The notes under the pieces are model-generated. The model was not told where the DNA came from. It saw only the letters and a list, made by a program, of their open reading frames with translations, and did no database searches. Shown here one piece after another: positions 33,733 to 44,172 of a stretch of 64,000 bases of DNA (position 1 is the first letter of the stretch; each line of letters begins with the position of its first letter). This DNA comes from Anniella stebbinsi (Eukaryota; Chordata; Lepidosauria; Squamata; Anniellidae), in the NCBI GenBank assembly GCA_029215795.1, contig JARDYH010000001.1, positions 354,850,154 to 354,914,153 of the forward strand. Direction: 5' to 3'. The translations under genes were made by a program, and so were the position numbers.

Positions 33733-34335
33733 GGCTGCTTTTCTCAACCTGGTGCCCTCCAAATATTTTTGTCTACAAAATACTTGCAAGGGCTGATGGG
33801 AGTTCAGATTCAAAACTGTTGAGGGAAAATTCCAGACACAAAGTGGATTAAAAGAAAGTTATTAAATCTAGGTCCGAAGGACACAGCCAGCTGCAAGCAA
33901 TATGTTGAGGGAGTATCCTGGAGGACAGACCGATTATTGCTTGAGCACTAGCATAAGATAAGACAGATTGTGCAGGGTGGAGCTGGTATGTGGAATGTAT
34001 AAAAGTGAGTCTAATTAGAAAGACTTTGTGGGAGATATTTGACTTGAGAGATATTTGACTTGGGAGACGTTTGATGTGAGGAGGTCGGACTAGATGATTT
34101 TGGACAGGAGGAGAATTGTGTAAATAACTGATTGGAAAACCGTTGTGCTGTAAATAGATTGGACCACTAGTAAACAACTCTGTATTATACACAAGAAGTT
34201 GGCGTGTGAGTATTCCTTGAATGAGAGACTCTTACTGAACCCGGTTCTAACACAAACGTTAGCTGCGTTTGGCCCTTTTTGCTTCCAATTCCTCAACAAA
34301 AACATCTGGACAGCATCCGGTTGGGGAAGGCTGAA
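33733..34335. mobile_element. Short hAT MITE split by a solo LTR
   Basis: The left half runs AACCTGGTGCCCTCC to GATGGGAGTTCAGATTCAAAAC. The right half resumes AAAACATCTGGACAGCATCC and ends GGTTGGGGAAGGC. Removing the LTR and one AAAAC restores the normal order of this MITE family. Confidence 0.75.
33817..34298 (+). mobile_element. Solo LTR of an endogenous retrovirus-type element
   Basis: Begins TGTTGAGG and ends CCTCAACA, a perfect 8-bp inverted repeat with canonical TG...CA ends. AAAAC is duplicated exactly at 33812-33816 and 34299-34303. TATAAAAG at 33998-34005 is a plausible promoter, which sets the + orientation. Three near-copies of GAGATATTTGACTTG lie at about 34031-34072. No internal gag, pol or env sequence is present, as expected after recombination between two LTRs. 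Confidence 0.85.
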
Positions 34336-34430
34336 ACAGAGGATGCCTTCAAAATGGAGGACTGTCCTCTCACAGCCCTTCAAACAGTAGACAGTTCTCT
34401 GTAAAGTAGGACATGCAGCCAGCCTGGGGG
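34336..34430. mobile_element. Fragment of GGGTGGCCA hAT-like family
   Basis: GGATGCCTTCAAAATGGAGG, CTGTCCTCTCACAGCCC and TCTGTAAAGTAGGACATGC match the right end of the copy at 48303-48645. Confidence 0.5.
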
Positions 34431-34551
34431 ATGGGGCTTTGGTCTGATGCCCCTTCCCACTAAAGGGGGGTTTCTCCACTTTGCCTGGGCAGAAAGGAGA
34501 GCTTCGCACCCACTGCTGAGTAGCCACCATGCATCCCATCTCATCCCATGG

Positions 34552-34690
34552 GAGGGGCCCATAGCTCAGTGGTAGGAGAGCACTTCCTTTGTATACAGAA
34601 GGTCCCAAGTTTGATACCCGACATGTCCAAGTAAGGCTAGGAAAGAATCCTGCCTGAAACTAGTGCTCTGCAGAAACTCTCTCTGACATA
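34552..34690 (+). mobile_element. tRNA-derived SINE
   Basis: GCCCATAGCTCAGTGGTAGG A-box region, CCCAAGTTTGATACCCG B-box region and a truncated body. Same family as 18868-19029. Confidence 0.8.
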
Positions 34691-35940
34691 TTTTTCAGCC
34701 ATTCCCATTTAGCTAGATGAAAAAGAAATTGCTTTAGAAAAGTAATTCAAAGGAGAAGAATACCACAGAGAAATTCTCATGAATTCAGTGCTTACCTTAA
34801 TGTGCATGAATGCCCTGTCTTTTATTGTACAATCATTGCTTCAGCAGCCCTTACCCTCCTTGGCTTCCCACACTTCAATTAAAGTCCAGGGGATTACATA
34901 ATGAATAATTCCTCCCACAGGGCTTTTTCAGATCAGGAAGTGCAGGCAGCCTGGAAAGCTGCAGTGTAATGCAGGGTTGTATAAAAGAAAGGGGGGGTCA
35001 GCACTCTTGGCCACCTTGCAGTAATTAGGTAAGCTCAAAAGGGATTCAAAACAAATTATAAAATGACCTGGAATGAGCAGAAAAATGGAAGCCTCTTTCA
35101 TGGGGGAAGAAAACGTTCTGGAAATTGGAGGACAGGTTTTGGCACAGCACCACCTCCACCTCTTCCATGGAGCTGGACACAATACTGCCCCCCCTCACAC
35201 CTGTGCTACAGGGCTTCCAGGGAAGTAGCGCTATTCTAAGCATCAGCATTAGAAATGAGATGTATCCACAATCAGCCCCTCAGGAATGCAATGTTTGGAA
35301 TACCTCAGGAAAGGTGCTGAATCCTGAAGAATGACAACGAGAGCTGAGCCCAGATTTCTCAGAAGACATTTTTCTCCAGAAAGTTCTGAAACTTCTTCTT
35401 TTCTTGCCTCCCTAGAAATAAAAGGCCACTTTGCAGAACTTAACCAACGCCTGGAGTGGAATGATCAAGCCATCAGAGAGTTACCCATGAAAGGAAGAGA
35501 GCAGTGGCTGAATAACGCCATCTCTACCCAGAGGGGAGATGAAATGCAAATGATCAAATCTCTCCTTTTTGCAGCAGAATATGAAGCAGCAACTAACACA
35601 GCTACTTCATTATCACTTATTTCAGCATGGAAATGAACCCTTCACTGTCTACCCACAAAGCATCATTGTGTTCATCACAGGGAAAGGATGGAGGGAATGA
35701 AAAATGGGATGGGGTGAGGGGCGAAAGATGCTTCTTGGTTTTCCCATCTTCGTTTTCAACAGAATACCAATTTTCTGCACTCAGGTGCAGGCAGGCATCT
35801 CTTCTCCAACTGTCCTTCGTTCACCTGAATTGGCCCATAAAGAATGCTCCTTTCAAACACACCTGCGGTCACATGGGACCTCCTGCTGCGTGGAAGGCCA
35901 TCCGAGTCTCCAGTGGCTTACATGCACTCATAGTAGCATG
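34691..35940. other. Intergenic, no gene recognised
   Basis: Several frames of 100-149 codons are open (for example 35331-35636 and 35627-36076), but none has a recognisable domain, good splice context or family pattern. Treated as chance. Confidence 0.4.
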
Positions 35941-36049
35941 CAGAATCATCGCATTGGAAGGGAATCATAGCATAGTAGAGTTGGAAGGGGGCTATAATGC
36001 CATCATGTCCAACCCCCTGCTCAATACAGGAATCCACCTTAAAGCATCC

Positions 36050-36725
36050 CTGGCTGCCTCTACAAGAGAGGTTTAAAGCTCTTTCAAGGCGCTTTAAAAA
36101 ATTTACCTCTACAAGGAGGGAGCGCAAATCAGGCGTAGAGGCGCGCTATCCCTCCGATTGTGCGCATTATCGAATGCATGTTAAATAGCGAGTTTTATTT
36201 TGCAGCGGGATGTGAAGCCGGCGCCCTGCCTCCCGAGTGCTGCTGCTGCTGGCTCCCCCGCTCGGCTCCTGGCTCCGCTCCTACCGGGCTCCCGCTGACC
36301 TCTCGCTCTCCGTCTTCCAGCTCCCTTTTCCCTTTTTCTTGCCCTGTTCCCCCCCCCCCCCCGGTGCGCCCTGCCTCCCGAGTGCTGCTGCTGCTGGCTC
36401 CCCTGCTCGGCTCCTGGCTCCGCTCCTACCGGGATCCCGCTGACCTCTCGCTCTCGCTCTCCGTCTTCCAGCTCCCTTTTCCCTTTTTCTTGCCCTGTTC
36501 CCCCCCCCTTGCTCCGTTTCATTCAATCGCCCCATCAGTTCCTTCGCTCTCCAGCATAACAACTCGCAGGGACCTGCCTTAAAGAGACAGGCGCCCGCCC
36601 GCCCTACCTCCCCCCTCCCCTCTCCCTGCCTGCCTCTTGTGCAGAGGTATTAGGCGTAAATGCGCTTCAGCGATGAAGTGCATAATCACTTAACCAGGCG
36701 CAAAAGCGAATCCTTGTGGAGGGGA
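36050..36725. mobile_element. GC-rich foldback MITE inside CR1
   Basis: Ends of the type GCCTCTACAAGAG and CTTGTGGAGGGG pair, and ATCCCTG/ACCCCTG from CR1 flank it as a diverged duplication. Subterminal TTTAAAGCTCTTTC, GCGCATTATCG and GCGCAAAAGCG words recur in the element at 45895-46262. The core is a GC-rich tandem duplication. Long frames on both strands come from this composition. Confidence 0.65.
36220..36509. repeat. GC-rich two-copy tandem duplication, about 145 bp unit
   Basis: Two copies beginning GCGCCCTGCCTCCCGAGTGC and ending GCCCTGTTCCCCCC, at about 36220 and 36365, nearly identical apart from C-run length and a CTCGCT insertion. Includes (CTG)4. The near-identity implies recent duplication. 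Confidence 0.85.
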
Positions 36726-37314
36726 CCCCTGACAGATGGTTGTCCAGCTGCCTCTTGAAGGCCTCAAATGTGGGAGAGCCCACCACCTCCCTAGGTAATT
36801 GGTTCCATTGTCGTATTGCTCTAACAGTAAGGAAGTTTGTCCTGATGTCCAGCCGGAATCTGTTTTCCTGTAACTTGAGCCCATTATTCCGTGTCCTGCA
36901 TTCTGGGATGATTGAGAAGAGATCCTGGCCCTCCTCGGTGTGACAACCTTTCAAGTATTTGAAGAGTGCTGTCATGTCTCCCCTCAGTCTTCTCTTCTCC
37001 AGGCTAAACATGGCCAGTTCTTTCAATCTCTCCTCATAGGGCTTTGTTTCCAGGCCCCTGATCATCCAGGTTGCCCTCCTCTGAACACGCTCCAGATTAT
37101 CTGCATCCTTCTTGACTTGTGGAGCCCAGAACTGGACACGATACTCAAGATGGGGCCTAACCAAAAGGTCATTACTCCTCCCCACCCTGCCTTGACAAGG
37201 CTAGAAATCCACTGCTACAGCATCATTGATTGGTGCCCATCTACTTAAAAAAATAAATCTAAGGTAATCTGTCCCACTTTTGAACAGCTTGTCCTGTCAG
37301 GACGTTCTTCCTAA

Positions 37315-37745
37315 TTGATTGATTATTTATTTATTTACTGCATTTCTATACCAGCCAATAGCTGAAGCTCTCTGGGTGGCTCACAAAAATTAAAACCATG
37401 AAACACAACTTGAGTATAACATTGAAACCACAATATAAAAACCACAATCTAAAAACACAACCAGAATGAAACCGAGCAGCAATGAAGAGATTTAAAAAGA
37501 CAAATTTAAAACAGCACGTTCACAGACTAAGAGCCAATCTACACTACTGCTTTAAAACGGTTTATAACAGTTTTAAACTGGTTCATAACCGTTATTGACC
37601 GGTTTAAAACTGTTATAAACCGTTTTAAAGCAGTAGTGTAGATCGGCTCTAAGACGGTAAAACGTTAAAATACTGGGAAAATAAAAAGGTCTTCGCTTGG
37701 TGTCGGAAAGTGTATAATGGAGGTGCCAGACGAAGCTCTGTAATG
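37315..37745 (-). mobile_element. L2 LINE 3' end split by a palindromic MITE
   Basis: Reverse-strand CCCAGAGAGCTTCAGC, AAATAAATAAATAA tail and, beyond the MITE, the coding end (TTYRQVKTFL-like) match L2 at 9330-9745. The 119-bp palindrome at 37531-37649 interrupts the 3' UTR. Confidence 0.75.
37531..37649. mobile_element. 119-bp palindromic PIF/Harbinger-like MITE
   Basis: GAGCCAATCTACACTACTGC and GCAGTAGTGTAGATCGGCTC are the arms of a near-perfect palindrome filled with GGTTTAAAAC/GTTTTAAACC words. TAA is duplicated at 37528-37530 and 37650-37652. Too short to code. Confidence 0.8.
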
Positions 37746-38233
37746 CATGTGTGTGCTACAACAATGTGCGCAGCACTGAACACATTGATTGGTTTTGGTT
37801 TTACCCTCTCATTTATTACCCCTCCACACAAGGGTGAACATTGGTAGGAAAGGCCCATGCAATCGGCCTCAACCATATGGGCGGTACTGGAACCAAGTTT
37901 TGGAGGACCCTCGGGCAGGACATCCTCAATGGGCCCCCTTCCCCAGCGAGTCTACCCTTTCACCTCACTGTCACCAGCTGCTGTTGCTCTTCACCCTCTT
38001 TCTTGCCATTGCTTCCACGTGCTTGCTTGATAGGCAGAGAGGCAGGGAGCACATAGGCCATGGCATCTACTCCCCCTCCTTCTTACCATCGCTGTTGTCT
38101 GAGCCAGAGCAGGAGGCAGGCGAACAAGCGGGATGCCTTGGCGAAGGGGAGGATCAACTCCAGGGGGCTCTTGTCAGTGGCTTCTACTGGGGTGTGGGCC
38201 CTCAGCAGCTGCCCAATCGTGCCTACCCTTGAG

Positions 38234-38404
38234 GTAGGGTGACCATATGAAAAGGAGGACCGGGCTCCTGTATCTTTAACAGTTGTATTGAAAAGGGAAT
38301 TTCAGCAGGTGCCATTTGGATGCATGCAGCACCTGATGAAATTCCCTCTTCATCACAACAGTGAAAGCTGCAGGAGCCCTGCCCTCTTTTGTATCTGGTC
38401 AAGA
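38234..38404. mobile_element. Half copy of GTGACCATATGAAAA hAT foldback
   Basis: The left arm from TAGGGTGACCATATGAAAAG to CTCTTTTGTATCTGGTCA, ending at the palindrome centre. Confidence 0.75.
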
Positions 38405-38474
38405 GACAAAGGTGGCCCATGGAAAACAAGGCCTCTTTCATGGAGCTACAGCCTTTCCCCTTGACTTGTTAACA

Positions 38475-38560
38475 CAAGAACTTAAGAAGAGCCATGCTAG
38501 TTCAAACCAAGGTCCATCTAGTCCAGCATTCTGTTCACAAAGTGGTCGACCTCCTGCCTG
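38475..38560 (+). mobile_element. GAACATAAGAA-type repeat fragment
   Basis: AGAACTTAAGAAGAGCCATG, then GGTCCATCTAGTCCAGCATT and CTGTTCACAAAGTGG match the family at 8044-8262. Confidence 0.6.
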
Positions 38561-38889
38561 TGAGTTGTGTCAGACATACACCTGTTGCCCAATCCTTTGA
38601 ATCCAGAGGAAGGGCATCCGTAACCCATTGAGGCATACATGCTCTGAGTAAAGATTTTTCTGCACTCCTAACGAGCGCAGCATCACCAAATATCCCACTG
38701 CGGCTAGGTTGTGGCATTTAAAAAGTGTGAAACTAATCTGTCAGTAATTCGTTCGCTAATCTATTTGCATATTACATTCCCATCTTGGGAATACTAAGAA
38801 AATTCAGTACAGGTCCGAATGAATTAATGGATTCTTCCTTTCCCAAACATTATTTAAATGCAAATTATTCATTGAAAGAGTCACTAAAG

Positions 38890-38962
38890 CTGCAATCCTA
38901 GGAACACTTACCTGGGAGTAAATGCCATTGAATTGATCAGCCTTACTTCTGAGGAGATACAG
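38890..38962. repeat. GCAATCCTA palindromic repeat copy
   Basis: GCTGCAATCCTAGGAACACT, CTGGGAGTAAATGCCATTG and CTTACTTCTGAGGAG follow the order of a roughly 85-bp near-palindromic reptile repeat also seen at 46636-46735, 51100-51260, 52566-52645 and 63812-63898. Confidence 0.6.
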
Positions 38963-39560
38963 AGAGGTTTGCACTCTTTCTCAGCTTTGTTCTCTCAGCA
39001 TCAAGGGGTCATCTCACAGTTATTAGTTGATATCTGCTCTGGATTCCACCCTCCATGGGATCGTCTATGGGAATGATGACACATACTATTCTGGAATCTT
39101 GTTTGCTTGTTCTTTTGCTTTAAATCACATTATCAGTACGAGGCCAGCATGCCATTAAAACAAACAAAAACTACGAAGACATTCTCCATTGGACTAAGAG
39201 CCTTGAATTATGCATGTTCACTCTATTAATAAACAACCTCTACCACACTGAGAGTTAAAATTCATTCCAGAACTGATGGGATAACTGTGTTAATAATAAA
39301 ATACCCTGAAGGCAAACATCTTTTTAAATGAAGGCCATTTCTTTTCTTTTAAGAATGTTTAAAGCATTAATTGTATTTAGATTGGGGGGGAGGGAGCATA
39401 AAAAGTATTACTAAATATACTTGTTACACAATTACATTATGAAGTCAATAAAATAAAATAAATGTAACAGTTCATTAAATACTTCTAAAAAAACTAGTCA
39501 TACGTAAATAAGGAACTAAGAACCACCTTCCCGTGTTACTTTCTGCTCTGCTGAATGAAA
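38963..39560. other. Repeat-poor intergenic stretch
   Basis: No repeat or gene recognised. AT-rich with TTGAATTATGCATG near 39203. Candidate conserved non-coding DNA only by absence of repeats. Confidence 0.3.
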
Positions 39561-39628
39561 TGGTCTCAAGCAGCCTTCCCCAAGCTAATGTCCTCCAGAT
39601 GTGTTTGACTACAATTCCTAGCTTGCCT

Positions 39629-40330
39629 AGGGTGACCATATGGAAAGGAGGACAGGGCTCCTGTATCTTTAACAGTTGCATAGAAAAGGGAATTACAGCA
39701 GGGAATTTCGGCAGGCCAGGCTTAAAAGTTTAAAATGTTTTAAATATCAGCTGTTTTATGTTTTATGGTTTAATAGGGTGACCAGATAAAATCCAGGTCA
39801 GGGCTCATGTAACTTTAACAGTTGTAGAGAAAAGGGAATTTCAGCCAGTGTCATTTGTATGCAATTAGTTCCTGGTGAAATTCCTTCTTCAACACAACAG
39901 TTAAAGGTGCAGAGGCCCTGCCTTCTTTTGTATATGGTCACTCTAGTATAGTGCATGTGCCTTTAACTGTTGTGATGAAGAGGGAATTTCACCAGGAACT
40001 AATTGCATACAAATTACACTGGTTGATATTCCCTTTTCTCTACAACTGTTAAAGTTACCTGAGCCCTGACCTGGATTTTATCTGGTCGGCCTAGGTTTAA
40101 AATATTGTATATTGACTTTTTAATGTTCAATCTTTTAATTTTTGTAAACCGCCCAGAGAGCTTCGGCTATGGGGCGGTATATAAATGTAATATATAGTAA
40201 TAATAATAATTTGTAGACATGCAGCACCTGGTGAAATCCTCTCTTCATCACAACAGTTAAAGCTGCAGGATCCCTGCCCTCTTTTGTATCTGGTCAAGAA
40301 GGCAGGGCTCCTGCAGCTGAGGCAATGAAG
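39629..40330. mobile_element. Three-level nested insertion: MITE > LINE tail > MITE
   Basis: The outer hAT foldback (GTGACCATATGGAAA family) is split: its left part is 39629-39712 and its right part about 40217-40330. Between them lies an L2 3' tail (about 39713-40215, with CGCCCAGAGAGCTTCGGC). That tail is itself split by a full 320-bp copy of the same MITE family at 39774-40093 (flanks TGGTTTAA and about AGGTTTAA). Confidence 0.75.
39774..40093. mobile_element. Intact 320-bp hAT foldback MITE (GTGACCAGATAAAATCC subtype)
   Basis: TAGGGTGACCAGATAAAATC pairs with GATTTTATCTGGTCGGCCTA. The arms are near-perfect inverted copies containing GTAACTTTAACAGTTGTAG. Same length and subtype as 45326-45645. 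Confidence 0.75.
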
Positions 40331-40342
40331 AGGGAACTGTTG

Positions 40343-40385
<43 letters not shown>
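40343..40385. repeat. (GAT)n microsatellite
   Basis: About 14 GAT triplets passing into AATAAT at the A-rich tail of the neighbouring minus-strand L2 element. Confidence 0.9.
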
Positions 40386-40386
40386 A

Positions 40387-40990
40387 ATAATAAATTTATT
40401 TCTTACCCCCTTCTCCCTCTGGATCGAGGTGGGGAACAACATCAATACAAACAATATAAACTACATAAAACTGATTAAAAGCATATAAAATTAATGCATT
40501 ATTTAAATATCAATAAAACTCTTAAAATTCGACTGGGAAAGCCTGCCAGAAGAGATCAGTCTTTATATCTTTCTTTAATTCTGGAAGACCGTTAAGTTGG
40601 CATATTTCTCCTGGCAGGCCATTCCACATTCTGGGAGCGGCAGAAGAGAAGGTCCTCTGGGTAACTGTTGTCAGCCTAATTTTGGCTGACTGGAGTAAAT
40701 TCTTCCCAGAGGACCTGAGCGTGCGGGGCGGATTGTATGGGAAAAGGCGATCCCGTAGGTATCCTGGACCCAAACCATATAGGGCTTTAAAGGTAATGAC
40801 CAACACTTTGTACTTCGCCCAGAAACTAATTGGCAGCCAGTGGAGTGATTTTAAAGCTGGTGTAATATGGTCACCCCTAGGTGTACCGGTGACCAACCTG
40901 GCTGCCATATTTTGAACTAGCTGAAGTTTCCTGACTAGGCACAGAGATAGCCCTATGTACAGTGCATTGCAGAAGTCAAGCCTCGAAGTT
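40387..40990 (-). mobile_element. L2 LINE 3' end with reverse-transcriptase remnant
   Basis: The minus-strand frame 40522-40908 (128 codons) holds ALKSLHWLPISFWAKYKVLV, FKALYGLGPGYLRDRL, RTFSSAAPRMWNGLPGEI and IKTDLFWQAF, the L2 C-terminal pattern, nearly the same as 16118-16667. More coding-derived sequence extends to about 40990. Inactive and 5' truncated. Confidence 0.9.
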
Positions 40991-40999
40991 TCCTGATTT

Positions 41000-41755
41000 T
41001 TTTTTACTTTCAGGAAATTTACACAAATTCATTTGCAAGAAAATAAGCAAGTTTCTCCAGAAATATATGCAGGGAAAAGTCAAATGGAATGGGGGACTAC
41101 ATGCTAAATGTTACATGCTAAAATAAATTTTGTAAATTGTTGAGAATATTCTTATGGAATTATTTGCATATTTTCCCACACAACGGGGGGGGGGGGGTCA
41201 AATCCATCTGTGAATGGACACTGGAACAAATTACATTGAACAATCCACAAAACGCACACGGATGGAATTCACAAAATCCGTACATCCATATATCCCACGA
41301 GCAAGTATCTGCTGAAAATATTCACAAATTCATGAAAAAGTGCTCACGTACATCACATTCCTGATTCCCAGTTTGATTTGCTCAAATTTCCTCAGCCCTG
41401 CTTTAGCCTATAGAGGAAATTTGTTTAAATAAGGGGGGATTTGCACCAATCTCCTGTTCAATCACTGCTCAAGTTGAGCAATTTTCCCATGCGCAAACCC
41501 ACTCCTACGTCCTCTTTGACCAAGAGGGATTGGACAAAATGGATCACATTTTGCGTTTGCATGGTCTTGCAATGATCCACTGTCTTCCGCAATCTTGTCT
41601 GTCTCAATCTTAGCAATCTTGCCTGTCTCAGTTTTTTCCAGCACCCTTAGGTTGAACTGAACACACAAAAGCTGGGAAATCATTTTTCCAACCATAACAA
41701 ATTTCTATAGCATCCTTGTTTGTGAGCAGAAACGAAATTATCATCCATCCCTAAA
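41000..41755 (-). repeat. Dispersed element, copy B (pair with 24305-24800)
   Basis: Carries the blocks of copy A in reverse (ATTTACACAAATTCATTTGC, GCAGGGAAAAGTCAAATGG, CAATCCACAAAACGCAC). The end continues to AATTATCATCCATCCCTAA at about 41755, a hAT-like CATCCCTA terminus. No TSD confirmed. Confidence 0.5.
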
Positions 41756-42924
41756 CAGATGTAGATTATGCACACCTATCTTTCACTTGATGTGGATGGG
41801 AATGGATATCCATGCTATCTGGGAACACTGCACATAATTTCCTGCTCCTGTCCCCATGTGAATTATTCACACTGCTTTTATTCTTTTTTCTTTGCAAGTG
41901 ACTATCTCTGCACAGGGGCTACAGAAGAGAAAGCTATGGATGGAAAAGACCATAGCTTTTGAAATGGGTTTCTGTATGTTTTGCCCCACAAAGAGCTGCT
42001 TCAGAGAAAATTCAGTGGAAAAATGATGCAGGTGTATGTATGGGGTGGGGGATTAGTACCTCTTCCCGTGTCATGGCCCCGCTTGGATTTTGTGGTTCCC
42101 ATGGCTGCTGTTAAACTTTTTCAAACACTGGGAGGGCTGATCATGGGATCCCCTGCTGTCACATCTCTTTGTGTCTTAGCAACCAATTGTTCTCTGTGGG
42201 CCGGAGGAAATGGATTTAGGCTGAAAAGGAAAGACTTAGGTTAAACACCAGGAAGACTTTTTTTCTCCCAAGAACAATAGCTAGGAAATGAAGTCAGGCC
42301 ACTGGAAAGAATCTCAAAATTAGAGGGGGAAGGTGCAATCTGCTTTTATGTACTTATGGGGGTAGGGAGAGGAATGCCGCCCCCCAAAATGGGGAAAGAG
42401 ACTTCGCCTCCATGTCCAGTAACTATGAAATTGGACCCATTTTCTATTGAGGTTGTTCCCCCTTAAACAGAAAGACATTGCCTAGTCAGTCCATGTCTCA
42501 CACAAGGACATTTTTGGATGTATGAATGGTGATTTCTTTGAATTTAGTTTTGCTTTAATAATATACACACACACACACAGTGTCAACTAACATTCGCACA
42601 CAGAAGATAAACAAAGCGGCATAATTAATCTATTTCCCCCTCTGGCATTGCTGCAAAGACAGCAAGGCAGACTGTGTTATATTGCCTCTATTTAAAAATA
42701 CTCCAAGCTGTTCAGAACGTTTCCAAGGCATTTAATTATGGGTCATTTAATTATCTAGAATAAAAGGAAGTGGATTGTTTCAACAGCAGAAATGTCAAGG
42801 AGCCACCCTGTGATGCAGAGTTGCAGAATCTTTTTGCCTGGCATCCACCTTTTGATAGAACTCGGCAGTCACGCGTGAGTATAAACTTATTCAGATTTCT
42901 AAAGGACACATCCCCACAACATTC
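41756..42924. other. Intergenic with (AC)n
   Basis: (AC)n at 42564-42580. The segment 42590-42760 is repeat-poor. No gene recognised. Confidence 0.4.
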
Positions 42925-43125
42925 ACTTTTATTCATTACATGTATATCTCACTTTTTCTCCGAGGAATTCAGGGCAGTGTGAATGGTTCTGCACCCCCTC
43001 TTTTATCTCCACAACCCTTCGGGGTTGGCTTGACTGAGATGCTGTGACTGGCCCAAGGGTATCCAGTGAGCTTTATAGTTGAGTGAGGATTTGAACCTCC
43101 ATATGATCTGAAGGGAATACGGAGG
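42925..43125 (-). mobile_element. Diverged Sauria-type SINE
   Basis: Minus-strand order matches: GGTTCAAATCCTCACTCAAC, CAAGCCAACCCCGAAGGG and a CATTTATATCC-like end. More diverged than the copy at 28479-28692. Confidence 0.5.
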
Positions 43126-43404
43126 CAAGCTTACTCTGCGCATCCCTAGGTCTGTTCAGAAGAAAGTAGTGACTTCTAATTACCATTCAGTGCCCATGTA
43201 TTTTACTGTATCCCATATCCCAAAAAATCTTAACTATAGTCCCCTACAAACAGCAAACCTTGCTTTGTTTAATCTAAATAAATGCTGAATATGTGCACTT
43301 TGCACCCATAAACATTTGCTGTAAAAACACACACATACTGAGTGAAGAAGAGATGGGTTCTTGCAGTGGCCAGTTTCTAGAAGTGTGAAATTGTTTATAG
43401 TGCA

Positions 43405-43775
43405 GTCATAGACTCATAGAATTGTAGAATTGGTTAGTCATTAAGTCCCACTCCCTGCTCAATGCCTGAATGCACCTTAGAACACATCTGACAGATGGCT
43501 GTCCAGGTGCACCTTGAATACCTCTAGTGTGGGAGAGCTCACAATTGCCATACTATTCTAAGAGGAAGTTTTTCTTGATGTCCAGCCAGAATCTGGCTTT
43601 CTGTAACTTGAGCCCATTATTCCGTGTCCTGCACTCTAGGATGATCAAGACGAGTTCCTGAACCTCCTCTGTGTAACAACCTTTCAAATATTTGAAGAGT
43701 GCTATCAAGTCTTCCCTCAGACTTCTCTTCTCGAGGCTAAACATACCCAGTATTTTCAGTCTCTCCTCGTAGTCC
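43405..43775 (-). mobile_element. CR1 LINE 3' fragment
   Basis: Minus-strand translation retains FSLEKRSLREDLIALFKYLK, NGLKLQKARFWLDI and KNFLLE. The 3' end CATAGACTCATAGAATTG lies at 43405. A diverged relative of 28088-28722 and 35944-37190. Confidence 0.8.
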
Positions 43776-43896
43776 TATTGATTGCACTCTTGAGAATCAG
43801 AAGCCCCTGAATTTGGAAGTTTCCAAACATCCAATGCAAGGCAGGAAGAGCAGCAAAGGTGATGTTCACCTCTCCGTCCTGCCACCCTGGATATTT

Positions 43897-43965
43897 TGGT
43901 GTTTTAGCCCATCTAGCTTTGGCTTTTAGCCCATCTAGCTTTGGCTTTTAGCCCATCTAGCTATG
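43897..43965. repeat. Three-copy 23-bp tandem repeat
   Basis: TTTTAGCCCATCTAGCTTTG followed by GC is repeated three times, the last with one change (CTATGGC). Confidence 0.85.
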
Positions 43966-44140
43966 GCACTTCAGACTGGGAAGAAATTAGGCTGCAAGAG
44001 GCTCAGGACAGCTCATAACCTGGACTCTCCAGTCTTCCCCCCCTCCCCGCCCACCAAAACACAACCTTTTCTCCTTCTATGAGGTTGATTTTCCAAACTT
44101 GGGGGGCAGCAGGCATGGTTCTTTCTGCACCAGCTCCACA

Positions 44141-44172
<32 letters not shown>

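Larger units (their letters stand above)
35944..37190 (-). mobile_element. CR1 LINE 3' half split by a GC-rich element
   Basis: The minus-strand frame 36667-37185 retains [74 protein letters not shown] and [11 protein letters not shown], the CR1 reverse-transcriptase C-terminus. The non-coding 3' end continues at 35944-36047 (GAATCATAGCATAGTAGAG). The gap 36050-36725 is a separate insertion. Confidence 0.9.

Noticed and set aside
33817..34252. Shorter LTR ending at TAACA with a 4-of-5 TSD
   Set aside because: The interrupted MITE resumes only at 34299, where CCTCAACA ends and AAAAC is exactly duplicated, so the longer boundary is correct.
34928..36076. Several 84-149 codon frames as possible genes
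   Set aside because: No domains, no consistent splice sites and no codon pattern; they overlap each other on both strands.
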